From Fasciolopsis buskii (Eukaryota > Platyhelminthes > Trematoda > Plagiorchiida > Fasciolidae): a stretch of 64,000 bases of DNA. Below the pieces are notes generated by a model that did no database searches, was not told the DNA's origin, and was given only the letters and a program-made list of their open reading frames with translations. The DNA is taken from the NCBI GenBank assembly GCA_008360955.1, contig LUCM01004106.1, forward strand, positions 125,455 through 189,454, in the 5' to 3' direction. Positions 12,161 through 24,045 of the stretch are shown piece after piece (the first letter of the stretch is position 1; every line of letters starts with the position of its first letter). The position numbers were made by a program, and so were the translations under genes.

Positions 12161-13879
12161 ATGCGTATTTACAGGTGTACAACTTTTTCAACATGGTACG
12201 GTTGTCTAACGTACTCATATCAGCATACCTGACACACTAGTCTTCCGATTTGATTATTCGAATGATGCACGTGATTGTACTGATCTTTTGAAAACAAAAT
12301 TCTAGTTTTATGGTCCCCGGTTCAAACACTGAGGTAACTGTAGCATCGAGAATTCTCATAAAGAAAAACAAATCGACCCTTCAGTTGGCAATGTTGATGC
12401 AGCGATTTTCTTAGCCTATGAGGAAGTGTTCATTGAGGAACAGAAAAGCCGTAAGCAGCTTACTGAGTTGAGTATGATTTGGAACCCCAAGGTCACACAG
12501 TGAATCAATTAAGGGTATTCAGTGACATGTTCCATTGCTGCAGTCATCGTCGAAACTGCGTGCAACATCATTCTTTATCTGACTTTTTAGTTTTTAGCTA
12601 TGTCTTTTGTCCATTCACATGGTTGTTGTTTGCTTTCTTCATTTTTATCCCTCAAAAATTTTGTTCTAGATGAATTACTGAACTATTGACTCAAGAATTT
12701 AGAGTAAAAGGATAGGAGAACTGAAATGAAAATAGGCGAACTTCTTATAATCCGGAGCTTGGTCCGAGCAGAAAAATTCCCATCCCGCGAGCACATGTGG
12801 GTGATTTTGCAAAAAACACGACGACATACAACCACACATTGGTTGTTTGTGACTACACACATTATCACAACTATATTACAGTTATGAGAACTGACTCGGC
12901 ATTTCAGGTCTTCCTCGTGTCCGGAATCCAAAAGTCTGTTAGTTATCAAACATTGAATCGCTTTTGCCATTACCAGTCTCGATAGCACCGTTAGTGACAG
13001 AGCCCCATTAGCCAGGCATCTGGACCCGATAGAAGGTTAGCAGTATTGCTGTCCGGTGTTCGATTCTAATACTTTCCCAATTTTCCAATTCCACCATGTG
13101 CCAAATTTTCCGGATGCTTTCCCGGAGAAATTTTTTCTAAAAAAATTCTCTCTCCTTTCTTCATTCTCTACTAAGCAGACAGGAGTAGTTGAATGGCAAA
13201 AATATACAAACAGGAATGTGCAAAGCGACAAAAATTGAAAAAAATGATGAAACAAAAAACAAATCTTCTGCCAAAATTCGATGACAGATAACATCTGGCG
13301 TACTAACTCACATGTACACAAGATGGTCAAAAGGGGCACGGCAGGCATTGGAAATTTGTTGATTCTGCGCGGTGGTTTCATGTGGAAGTAAATATCTGAA
13401 ATGGAGGTTTGACAAGAACTGATTAGTATATGAATTATTGACAATGTTACCAATTTAGAGAATCGTCAGACTTGTTGCGGCAATCAGAGAAGGTCATCGG
13501 CTGGATCTGATGTGTTTGCAATAAAAAAGCAAACAGACCGCACCAGTCTTTAGGAAAAGAACATTTTTTATAACGCATTACCAATTTACCGTGGCAAAAG
13601 GTAATGAATGGCTGATGTCAGATTACCAATTGAGGTAGTAATATGAGCACAGGCAATAAGCGGGACATTGCTGACTTAAACGTTAATAAGCTGCCGGAGG
13701 CATTTAAGCCTAGCATTATTTCGTGGCCGCCCACATTGTGTAAGGTGTTTGCTTTTGGGAAAATTAACAGAAACCTTTGAGTCGAAAGTAGTGTGACCCA
13801 CAAAGCGAAGGAACACTAAACTCATCCTAGGAGCTGAGAACATTTGTATACTTATCAATACATGTCCCGCTGGGAAGAA
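12161..13879. other. No supported gene
   Basis: Near 12170-12260 a faint match to repeat A appears (tgtacaac, then gcatacctgac), too weak to call firmly. A phenylalanine-rich minus frame at 13037-13453 is a translation of poly-pyrimidine sequence, not a gene. Two minus frames at 13618-13858 overlap each other and show no domain. Confidence 0.5.
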
Positions 13880-14170
13880 CGGACATTCCGGTCCTGATTG
13901 TCATGCGTGAGGGCCGATGCTGGATGGGATTGATCATATTTCACAAATGATTAAAATGGTGGGCAATCACTGCTTGGGAGTCCGAGCACGAAACACTTAA
14001 GTAATCACGATTTATCACTAAAACTTCTAGGTCTCAACAAGAACCTTTCCGCAAGGCAGCATGGAGTGGCTCAGTGAATGTTCATCGATTTGGATCAGTT
14101 ATTTTTTCATTCATTTTTGTCCGATTGGGTCGTCAGCTCAAGTCAATCCCAACCTGAAAGATTAAGAGAT
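13880..14170 (-). mobile_element. RTE 5'-leader fragment (minus orientation)
   Basis: Collinear with 52315-52610, the leader of the RTE element at 49868-52740. Shared blocks: cggtcctgat, cgatgc, aacaagaacc, aaggcagc, acttggatca/atttggatca, attcttccacccgttc/attcatttttgtccg, gattgg and tcaatccc/tcaacctc. Noncoding. It lies next to, but opposite in orientation from, the RTE fragment at 14483-15225, so the two are separate insertions or the product of a rearrangement. Confidence 0.6.
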
Positions 14171-14482
14171 TGATTCGTCAGATCTATGTTCACTGACCGT
14201 TCAGAAATGGTTTGGTCTTCGATTAGGTATAAGTCATCCAAAGTATCTCATCCGCCTACAGTTGTTGGACCACCGTTTTGTTTTCCAAAGGCCAGCGATC
14301 GATGTGTCCTTAGACATTTGTGCAGTCTCCTGTACAATAGATGCCTCTGCAATATGGCATTATTTGTTAAGGAATGAACTGACTACGAAGTAGGTGCTAA
14401 TCTCGAAAGTGTTTTGCGGTTGCAACTCAGGTCGGATAAGGGCGTGGTCATCATTTGCCAATCTTCGTTGTCTATATTGGTG

Positions 14483-15225
14483 CACGGCAGGGCTGCCCCA
14501 CATCGCAGTTTTTCAACTCTGCCATATAAGCTGCTATTCAGAACTTTTTATATGACCCATTGAATTCGGCCCAGAGGAAAATGTTTTTGATTTGGAATGA
14601 GAAGATCACCACTTCTTGCTGAGTGACGATAAACAGACAATTCAACGCGCTTTGGCAAGCCCGGGGAGAGAATTCTCGCACCTTAAAAACATACGTACAT
14701 CTTCACTACTGGCAGGAGCTCTTGGTTGCACTCACATTTGTGGTTATGATCAGCGTCGAATTAGCAGCTTTTAAGTACCTTAGAAGTCTGATTACACCTA
14801 CTGGCGGCGGGGGGGCAGGTCCTATCCTGCACTGCGAAAGCCAGAACATCATTCACTAGCCTGCTACGTTCGTGGCCCGGCCATGACATCTGGCTTTACC
14901 TCGAACAAGGGAGATGATTCTTATTGTCATTTATAGTGGCGAGGCTTGGCCTCGTTGCATCAGGGGTATCCTACTGCATATTCAACCGCAGGTATCTCCA
15001 AAACGTTGCGCGAACTTCGTGGAAACTTTGGGTGAGTGATCACGAGGTACATCGTTGTGTGTTGGATGCTGACAGTCGTCCTCTGTCTAAGGTAATCTTT
15101 CTGCATCGACTTCGATAGCTTCCACACGTATTACAAATATTTGCTTACGATCTACCTTCATGTGCTGCTTTTGCATGGGCTCATCAAGACTACTTGATGT
15201 TAAAAATATGCCAGGCTGTGTTTGG
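14483..15225 (+). mobile_element. RTE reverse-transcriptase relic A (3' half of ORF)
   Basis: Decayed 3' half of an RTE-clade pol. Motif B is at about 14486 (RQGCPTSQFFNSAI, then a stop). The catalytic box is at 14589-14609 (VFDLE, stop, EDH). The following segment is LLSDDKQTIQRALA. The connection is FKYLRSLITPTGG at about 14769. The C-terminal region at 14995-15120 reads NVARTSWKLWVSDHEVHRC then DSRPLSKVIFLHRLR. The order matches RTE pol. Frames change at least four times. The Tyr of the YADD box is a TGA stop (14598-14600) and the two Asp positions read D and H. The upstream half and the endonuclease are missing. Confidence 0.82.
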
Positions 15226-15650
15226 TTGTCGTGAAAAGATCAAGCTAGCATCGATTTTATTATCGGTCGGTTCGTCGCGCATTCTGGGTTCGGGCCCAAG
15301 TAATGAGAATTCTCGTGTCTTAGAGATGAAAAGGGATATGGCCTAGAACCTAAGTCAGTAGTGCGAATGCTGTGTACTTCGTTTGTACAATACATAACTT
15401 GTAAAAAACAGCAAAACAAAGAAACTGGAGAAAGCACAAGGGCATTCTGCCCTCGTTCCTAACGTTGGCTCAGCCCAACTGACAAACAATTATCAACCAA
15501 TCACACTTGTGCTTCTTCTGTCCACTCCTCGACCAACAGCTTCCATGCACACTCCTCATGCTACAAATTCGATTCTCGTGAGACATATCAATCAATTCGG
15601 AGTGTACAAGTATGTGGATGTTTGGACAAGAGAGCACCGGGTAGGCATAC

Positions 15651-15676
15651 CTGACGAGCGACAATAACCGCCAAAC
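15651..15676 (+). other. Hammerhead-like core, repeat A copy 3 (left of gap)
   Basis: CTGACGA, GCG/CGC stem, CAAAC. GTATG at 15610-15614 pairs perfectly with CATAC immediately before the core (15646-15650) as a potential stem I. The first G of GAAA is replaced by C, as in copy 1, which would be expected to abolish catalysis. The same core recurs at 15963-15988 to the right of the gap. Confidence 0.4.
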
Positions 15677-15725
15677 CGGTCGTGTGCTCCCGGGCAAATT
15701 TTGTTCACTCATCCAGATACTACTT

Positions 15726-15878
15726 NNNNNNNNNNNNNNNNNNNNNNNNNNNNNNNNNNNNNNNNNNNNNNNNNNNNNNNNNNNNNNNNNNNNNNNNNNN
15801 NNNNNNNNNNNNNNNNNNNNNNNNNNNNNNNNNNNNNNNNNNNNNNNNNNNNNNNNNNNNNNNNNNNNNNNNNNNNNN
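15726..15878. other. Assembly gap (153 N)
   Basis: Run of N. All frames read across it are meaningless. Its flanks are identical 159-base sequences. Confidence 0.99.
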
Positions 15879-16073
15879 ATTCGATTCTCGTGAGACATAT
15901 CAATCAATTCGGAGTGTACAAGTATGTGGATGTTTGGACAAGAGAGCACCGGGTAGGCATACCTGACGAGCGACAATAACCGCCAAACCGGTCGTGTGCT
16001 CCCGGGCAAATTTTGTTCACTCATCCAGATACTACTTACTGCTTATATATATATATATACATATATATATATA

Positions 16074-17904
16074 GGTTTGAATAAACGAAGGGATCAAAAA
16101 AATGTGTGCAGTTGACTACGGACTAGGAGGCTGCCGCTTGTTAAAGGCGAAGATTCAGTTTAAATGAAATTTTGCAGCCTACATGTCACTTTCTGTTTGT
16201 CGGTTTTTTTAGTGTACGGTACTCTGTTAATTCGCGTAGTTGCTTGATTTTGTACAATTCCAGTAATCTTGACTGGCCGCTAAAAGATTCGTCGCGAAAT
16301 TGATAGTTTGATTTTAAAAGGCTAAATTATTCTGATTGGGATTTTATTTACTAGGTTTTTTGAAGAACGGCATTGTTTAATGAATGTACCGTTGTTTAAG
16401 TTGGATATTGATTTATCAGTGATGGTAATTACAATTGTTACACTTCACAATGTAGCGTACATTTGATCTGTGTTTTTCCCGTGACGACCGAGGTACCAGT
16501 AGGTCAGTTCTCATTGTTTCATCCCACGAAATGACTTGTGAGTCAGATATATTGGGTAACAATTTTGAGCCTCTTGGAACAAGACTGAATTCCTGCGCAC
16601 ACTGGAATCATTACAAATAACTTTCCGTCTTCGCTCATTCCTATCCGATTATTTCGTGTCTGTCATTTTTCTCAGTGTAACTTTGCTTCTCTCCTGTTAG
16701 CTTTGTGTTCTGGTCCAGGTTGGAATTATCACTCAAAGTTCTTGTCTTCAATAAATCGAATGTAAGTATGTCTGCTCACTCTCTATCACACGAAATCGTT
16801 TTATTGACTGCAGTCTGTTTTGAGTTTCAACTGCAGCAGTTGATTACAAAATAGTACCCTGGGCAAAATTAATTTATCGGTATCATGACCAAGATGGATT
16901 ATTGATCGCGTGCTCGAATTCACACTTGGCTTGGGACAGAACACTGTTTATTTGCCATTTCGGTTGTTTAATTTGACACAGACACTTAGACAGATACTAA
17001 CAGAACACGCTATTAAGAACAAAAAAAAACAAACAAAATGCACGCCTAGTTAATTTTTACTGGTTTTGTGACCAAGTTCCCTTTTTTCATTCTATTCTAT
17101 ATTGCTTGGTCGTGGCACGCAAGTCACCTTTTTTAAGGAATATTGGACTTTATCACCGCTTGCTGCGTTTCCAATTCCATTCTTTATCGACACACCTCAT
17201 CAAACATTTCGTATTTTCACGTGTGTTGTACCAAAAATTCACGTCTTTCTGCGGACGTTCCTCAGTTTTGCTTCGAGTAACTCCGAATTAACCCCTAGAG
17301 AACTATCACCCGCTTCCAGTGACATACCCAGACACCAGTCCACTTGAATCATCCTTTTGTATCATGGAAAAACTTCCCAAACGCCCTCCACAGTACTCCT
17401 CTTTAATGCTACTCAACATTTTCAAAGATATTCAGCCCAATCATTCAGATTCCCTTCACATACTTCAACTGGTAACACCTTCATGCACGCAGCCGAGCTT
17501 CTAATGGTCTCCTCGATCACCACTAAGGAAGATTTGGAGGCAGCCTCGAAAATCTGACACCCAAACTTACGGGATGTTTGGGCTGGAAGCCGACCAGCAT
17601 CCACTGCCGTACACGCTGACCGTGTTTTAATTTTCATGTTAAAAATGTCAAGTTTCATGAACGCCGAAAATTCACCCAAAACAGGCGAACAGAACGTTCA
17701 TTTGATTTGACTTAGATTAACATTCTTTGTTCGCCTCTGGTGTGTTAGTTTATTACTATTGTTTTATTCATACTCAACAGATGTATACTTGTTTGATAGC
17801 CTACAACAAGGGACTGTTTTTGTTTTACCTTCCTAGTGGTTCGTTTTGCGAGGCCAACATCTAGGTTGACGCTGAAAGCCGTACGACGACCGTGCACAGT
17901 TGTT
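16074..17904. other. No supported gene
   Basis: AT-rich sequence with scattered short open frames. Overlapping plus and minus frames at 17102-17679 show no recognisable domain. Poly-A-rich interruption at about 17020-17035. Confidence 0.55.
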
Positions 17905-18030
17905 TCGAGCTTGTTCGGAATCATCAGCAGTGCACATAAATCGTGCTGGAACTGGGACTCGGAGGCGGGACGAACGATTATGAGTTGAGTGTTTAAGCCA
18001 TTGCGCTAGTTGGGTTGATTCCTAGCACTT
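17905..18030 (-). repeat. SINE B, copy 1 (diverged)
   Basis: On the plus strand it reads atcatcagcagtgcacataa, gaactgggactcgg, gggacgaacgattatgagt, taagccattgcgctag. This is collinear with the minus-strand copy at 49687-49878 (aatcagcagccgtgcatatc, gaactgggacgcga, gggatgaacgattctgagt, tagctattacgctac). The box B region is degraded. Older than the other two copies. Confidence 0.65.
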
Positions 18031-21000
18031 CGTCGAACACCAAAACTGCTTAACTGGATTTTACAAACCATAGGCTTTTAAACACTAGATAAACAATTCT
18101 CAGGTATAGACGAAAAAGGAAATGTGTATTTGTTAATAAGATTTTAAACTTCGAAACTCGTGAAGTCCCTAATTCCCCGGTGATAGTAATTTTATTATTG
18201 ATGGAATCAGAATTCAAAGGTCAAAAATCTGAAGATAACCTATGGTGTCCCAATCCCTTTAAAACTAACTCCGGAAAACTTGTAAACTTATAAAGGATTA
18301 GACAAGCCCATGTCTCAAGGTAGGTACAATGAAACAGGCTAACAGATAGTTTAGTCCACAGTGTCACGTGACTGTTGTCTGCAAAAGAATTTTTCGGATT
18401 CAGGTTGAATAACGCGTTGGATGCCGGTTATAATTGTGCTTGTTAGAATGAAAAAAACGGGTACTGAAGGTGCCGAAGTGTTCATATATCTCTTCAAATT
18501 TCCTAATTGTAAGTAACTAAAATCATTGGCATAGTTCACTTGTGAAATTTAGCACTAAAATCCCTGAAGGAACTTATTATGTTCCTTTTACTTAGACAAT
18601 GAATATCGGTCAGGGAAATTATGGGTGGGTTCATCCCCGTCATTAGTGCTAAGATTCTTGGGTAATCTTAATCCTATATGTTGTTTTCGAATTATGTGAT
18701 TTACACAGCTGTCGTATTTTGGGCGGAGATAATAACACTGTCCGATCTTGCCTGTTATCACCGCGGCCATTAAAAGCAACAAATCACTTTGCCTCCTGTT
18801 CCGCTACGTTGTTTGCCCACTCGGGAGATGACCCATTCGGATAGTTGGTGTGCATTATCGAGCAGGTAATAACACCATATCAGATAAACCTGTCAAACAA
18901 TTTAGGTCTTTTACCGGAAAAACAAAGGAAAATTTAGTTACAGTACTCGCCACGTGGCCAAACGATCTCCGGTCCGGTCGCAATTCACTGAATCTACCTG
19001 CATGCCGATGAATGGCAAGCGGACTCTTTGTTGTGTAACTTTATGCCATATTTATAGATAGTGGACACTAACACTGTCCCCATGAATATTCGAATTTTTG
19101 CTTCAACACTTAAGCTACTGCATGTGACTTATGTATGTCGACTGGGATATGTACCGCATCGGACAATGAGCATTCATTTATCGACAATACTCGTGGTTTT
19201 TCGCTCATTATGCTGCGTTCGAAGATCAGTGGAATTGTCTTTCCCATTCGAGTGAGGTTCGGACATTGGTCAACTTATGTCGGACGCGTATGATTGTCGT
19301 GATGTTAGTAGGTTGTCTAATTGACCCAACTGTAAAAATTCCCAACCTCGGCCAGATTCGGACTCATGAATCAACGCAACACGCATTGCACCACGTGTGC
19401 TCGTCCAGTTGAACGTGATCTGGACAGTTCACTTAAAGACCAAGGGTCATCCCTCCCCTCCCAAATGCCTCAGCACAGCATCCACCAAAGTGAACTATTG
19501 GTAACTTGACCGTTGGAACTGGATCAACCAGCATTCACCAGTTTGATGGCATGTGTTTAGACAATTCGAGTGGATAACCACTGAAGCATAAGTGAAACGT
19601 CCGGTTTTGCAATAATTACCGTGCCTCGATTATTTGCACCTAGCGATTACTTTTTCAGCCACCCCTTTGAACGATTACCCCCCCCTCCCCCGTCATAGTT
19701 GGCTTTACACCGGAATCTCAATTAAACACAGTGTTCCTGTCTAAGGAACCACCGAGTCAATATACGAGCTTATTCGTCCCTAACGAATCAAAGACGATTC
19801 TAGTGGTAGTGCGTACCATTGTCTGTCCTCTAATTTATGTCGCAAAAAACGATGGTGCGTGGTGAGCTAAACAACGACCAAGCAGACAACGGGCTTTTTC
19901 TCCGTTCCAAACGGCAAATTGTTTTCGGTTCACATGTTCATTCCCATAATTTGACAGTTTTTGGCGATGAACAGAACGATTGCACGGATATACATTCATT
20001 TCTACACTCACGTTACATTTAAATACGACTGAACAGCACAAGAATTTAATTTGGAAGCCAAAAATGTCATAGTTCCTAAGCATTGCTTCATAGTTATGCA
20101 AACGTTGGAAGAAGTTAAAACTATGACTTAAGGTCGTACAACTGTGGCATTTTGCTTTAATTTTTCACTGTGAAACGTTCTGATTCCGTGTATATAGTCA
20201 AAATATAAACCGTCAGTATATAAAAGGAGGAAGTGAATGCTGTGCCTTCATCTAACAGTGAAGCGAATTCAGTATAAATGAATAATTCATACTTTCCACG
20301 AAAAAACCGGCAAATTCCCTCGCGATCGGCGAACGAAACAATGAAATAGTTTGCATTATTTTGATTTGCTTTTTTTCATCAATCAGTTTTGATTATGAAT
20401 ACTAATGTGTTCACGGACGGAAAAAGAAACCATTCGTGATCAGTGGCTATCGATTAAGATTAACGTTACACCAACATGCTCTGATTTTGGTTGCTTTCAT
20501 ACACCTAAGTTTAGTCGGGAAACAAATTAACCACAAATATTGAAAGATCAATTACAAAGTACCAAGTTGAAGAACTTTATGAAGGAAACGGGATTTCAAA
20601 TGCGAGAACGTTGCTGTCTACGAAATTGAGCCAGATCACTTACTATCTCCGATCATCGCTTGGGGAGATCCTAAGCGGGCGGTCTGATTCACCCTTCCAT
20701 AACCCGTCGCTGGTTAAAATTTTCATATTTTTTGCCACGTAGTCGAATAGTCATCTCGAACTATTTTTCAATCATTGCTTACAGCGGAGGGTGGCGCACG
20801 AAAAGACGACATTAAGCGGTCTGAATCATGACGTGTAGAGTTGATCGTGATGAGTTCAGATCTCCCTTGTTTAACATTGTTCTATTCTATAGTTCAGAAT
20901 CAGTGGCGGCCTCCCTCAACTAATGTCCTATTTGTTGGTCAGGTGAAGGATAGGGAAGTTAAAACATTCATAACTGACTGACTTTATGTTCCATCAGACA

Positions 21001-23735
21001 GGATTTCATCTCTGATTCGAAAGACGCAAACTTTGTTAAATGCTTACACACAATCACTCTACTCCAGATTAACATCCAAAATCAGCTGATTTGCTCGCCG
21101 GTATTTTTGGACATTTCTAACAGGATGCATTCAAAAATCACTTCACATCGATTTTCCCTTGTTTTTCATCTGTGGCAAAGGTTGGATTACGTTGAACAAT
21201 TGGATTTTCCCGTAGCTGATAAGTGATCAAAATATGAAGTGATTGTTGCTTTCGGCAAGTCTTCGGAGGCGAACCGAGTGTTCAATAAGCTCGGATGAGA
21301 GCAAGCTTAAAGGTTTTTTTCTTTTAAATTGCCAGAAAACTCGTGAATAGAAAAAACCAGATGAAGACAGTCAATGGTGGCGTTGTTTAGAGTGCGAGAG
21401 TCAACTCTTAGACACCGTTCGTCAGTTGGTTTGGGAGCCATTAGTAGTGCGAGACTGCTTGGAACAAGGCGACCACAGGACAGTTTAGAGACACATCGTG
21501 GACACGAATTCAGACATGAATGTAGCAGGGTTCTCCGTCAGAATTCAGTGTCAGTACAGGCAATGGATGAACAAGAACAAAAGAAAAGGATAATTGAAAG
21601 TTTGCGTCTGCAAATTAGATGTTGCCAAGACCAGAGAATTTACTTTGGCGCTCGGAGTGGAAGTCACTGCGTTTTGTTTGTTCATATAGTCGCTTAGTGG
21701 TTTAGCAGTAGTCGAAACAACTATCTGACAATTCTCGATCGGCGAAGTGATTCATCAATTATCGAGCAATGAGGAGAATTTTAAAACGAAAATGAAGGGT
21801 GCACATGGGGCGCGACATTTTGCACTCGAGTATGTAAGACTAAACCGATTATGTTAGGTGCCTGAGAAACATTCACATCATTTATTCCCACTTAGCGCAG
21901 AGGAGCGTTTCGTAGAAGTAGTTTTGCAGAATTTTTCGAAATTTTCTCCACCCGCCGGTGACGGAAACATACTCGTGACAACAAAAACGCATACTTTCGG
22001 ATCTTTCGCCCGCTTTCTGGATGATCATCTCTCCTAGCCGTGATTCTTTAAGTTGACCTATTACTTATTCCTGTTCCTGGTGATTCAAGTAAGATTCAAG
22101 TTAGAAATACTTCGGCTTCAATGCCATTGTCCTTCACGTAAATGGTACTTTTGTCAAACAAGTATAGAAAAAATAGAACAATTTTAAATGTGATATGTGC
22201 ATTGTGAGCTCAGCAATTCATTTTCTTTCATTCAGCAAAGTGTGTTCGGTGACTAGGCGCAAATGATCAAGACGTTGATTGATTTGTCGGAATCAGTTTA
22301 AACTTTAGTCTGACCTACTGACGTAAAGTAATCGCGATAATTTGACAATTTTTAAGCCTGCCCTGGACTGTTTTTTTTCTTTGTATGTGTGTGTGTGCGC
22401 CTCTCTCTCTCGTTGCCTCATACCAGTTTGATTGTATTGATTTCTAAACGAGAACACGGAAAACAGGTAGTTAGGCATAAGCCGCATTCTAATTTTCACT
22501 TTAGACACTGAAAGTAGAGTAAGCAACAAACAGATTGGCGATTTGTCTAGGAAATCGGGGAAAGCGGAATTAATGAGCATTGCCAATTTAATTTCTCTGT
22601 CGATTTGAATTAAATCCAGGACGATACTTGGTTCATCTAACTCATGCATGTAAATCCCCAAGGTAGCTGGTGAGTGGTGTGGACTAAGAAACGAAAAATT
22701 TACTCACACCAATGCTGGTGTTTGATTTGTTCACGTGATATTAGATCAAGAATGATAGGACCACAAATTTAGATAATGACAAAATACTCAATCAGCATCC
22801 ATTTTCACGTGTACGACAGTAATCAGTTAACCTGACCTCATTCCACCCCTATATGAATGTCCCAGTTTAGGTTACTTTTGCCACTGGTTGGGATCTTGTT
22901 CAGCTCAATTTAATTTCACAAAAATATTCATCTAGTATTTGCAAAATCACCAAAGTGAATATCATCATATTACTTAAATACTATCAAACGTGTTCAACTC
23001 CCCTTCATTTGCTTTTGTGGACTAGAATGTTTCTTAATTTCGACAGGAACACCAACTGATGAGATATACCCTCGTACGTTCCTATTCCACGCGTGGGTCA
23101 AAGCCAGTTCATCTGTGAGTCACGGATCATTCCATGTTTTCCATTAATCGTGAATTTTATACATATCTTCTGCAAATAGAGGCTCTTAAGTTGAGTGTTT
23201 GAACTTCTGGATAACCTAGATTAATTTTATTTTATTAATCCTGACAAATTGGTAAAATGAATCAGTAGATCACACTTTGATATTCGCGTCTGTGAACCCT
23301 AAACCCCGTTTCATTATAGTAGAGCAAAAAAATCAATCCAGTTGCTTCATGATTCCTCAAATCCAGATAAAATTGCATCTTTCAATGAAAACCGACTAAA
23401 AATGTTCAGGTTATTTGACATTTATTCAAGTATGTCATCCTAGTTATCGGTATTTATCCCATTCTCCATATCAATTCTATTGCAATCACTGAAAATCTCC
23501 GTAATTATCTCGGGCATGTTAATGACGAATCAACTTCGAATCAAATAGAATCTCTTGCTTCTGAAAGGGGTGAGGTAACAACAATTTTCCGATTGACGAC
23601 TACTCAAAAGACATTGGTTTCAGTTCCATTTCAAACCAACAACAGATAGTTGTGCTGAATTCATTTATGTGTCGGACCAACGTGAGTTTACAGCAATTCC
23701 ATCCCCAGCCAACAATTCAGGACTAACCGAAAAAA
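18031..23735. other. No supported gene; simple repeats
   Basis: Holds a C-rich run at 19677-19691 and a TG/TC microsatellite at 22384-22413. The longest frames (21374-21697 plus, 107 codons; 22305-22661 minus, 118 codons, which reads through the microsatellite) have no recognised domain. No tRNA-like or retroelement signature was noticed. Confidence 0.55.
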
Positions 23736-24045
23736 CTGGTGGAGATAGACATTGTTGTGTCACTATTGGAGGTGCAACGACAAAATAACCAAATCCAAGT
23801 TATGGTCGGCTGCTTTGCCAAATGGCTTGAAGTCGTCACCCTAGCACCTGCTGATGCAAGTGCAATATATCAAGCATTGTCTAGCCGCCGGCTAATTTGT
23901 TCTGGCCCGTCGGAGCAGCTGCATTTCGGCAGAGGATCTTGTTTTTGGAATTCCGTCGCGATATGTGGGATTGAGAAATCGAGGCCAATGCCTTACCACC
24001 AGCAAGGAAATGCTCGAACTCTTTGGAAACAGAAAAACATTACGG
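23736..24045 (+). pseudogene. Ty3/Gypsy-type integrase relic
   Basis: The peptide runs LVEIDIVVSL, QVMVGCFAKWLEVVTL, QLHFGRGSCFWN, GIEKSRPMPYHQQGNAR. It follows the catalytic core of Ty3/Gypsy retrotransposon integrases, in which the expected signatures are an Asp after hydrophobic residues, a KWxEAVPL-like block, HSDQG with the second catalytic Asp, and PYHPQGN before the catalytic Glu. The first Asp is kept (IDIV). The second is Gly (HFGRG). After QGNAR the family similarity stops, so the Glu helix is absent. No reverse transcriptase, RNase H or LTR is visible on either side, so this is an isolated fragment. Confidence 0.75.

Larger units (their letters stand above)
15440..16073 (+). repeat. 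Dispersed repeat A, copy 3, split by an assembly gap
   Basis: Most complete copy of the family. It runs from gggcattctgccctcgttcc, through cttccatgcacactcctc, gtatgtggatgtttggac and ctgacgagcgac to tcatccagatactactt and a (TA)n end at 16043-16073. The 159 bases at 15567-15725 recur identically at 15879-16037 on the other side of a 153-N gap. Either there is a real tandem duplication with a 312-base period or the gap is false. Confidence 0.85.

Noticed and set aside
12170..12260. Possible degenerate repeat A copy (tgtacaac, gcatacctgac)
   Set aside because: The core after CTGAC is not conserved, and the flanks do not align convincingly.
13037..13453. 138-codon minus-strand frame
   Set aside because: Phe/Cys/Leu-rich translation of pyrimidine-rich sequence, with no domain.
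15470..16024. Long frames across the assembly gap
   Set aside because: They exist only because N was translated as open sequence.
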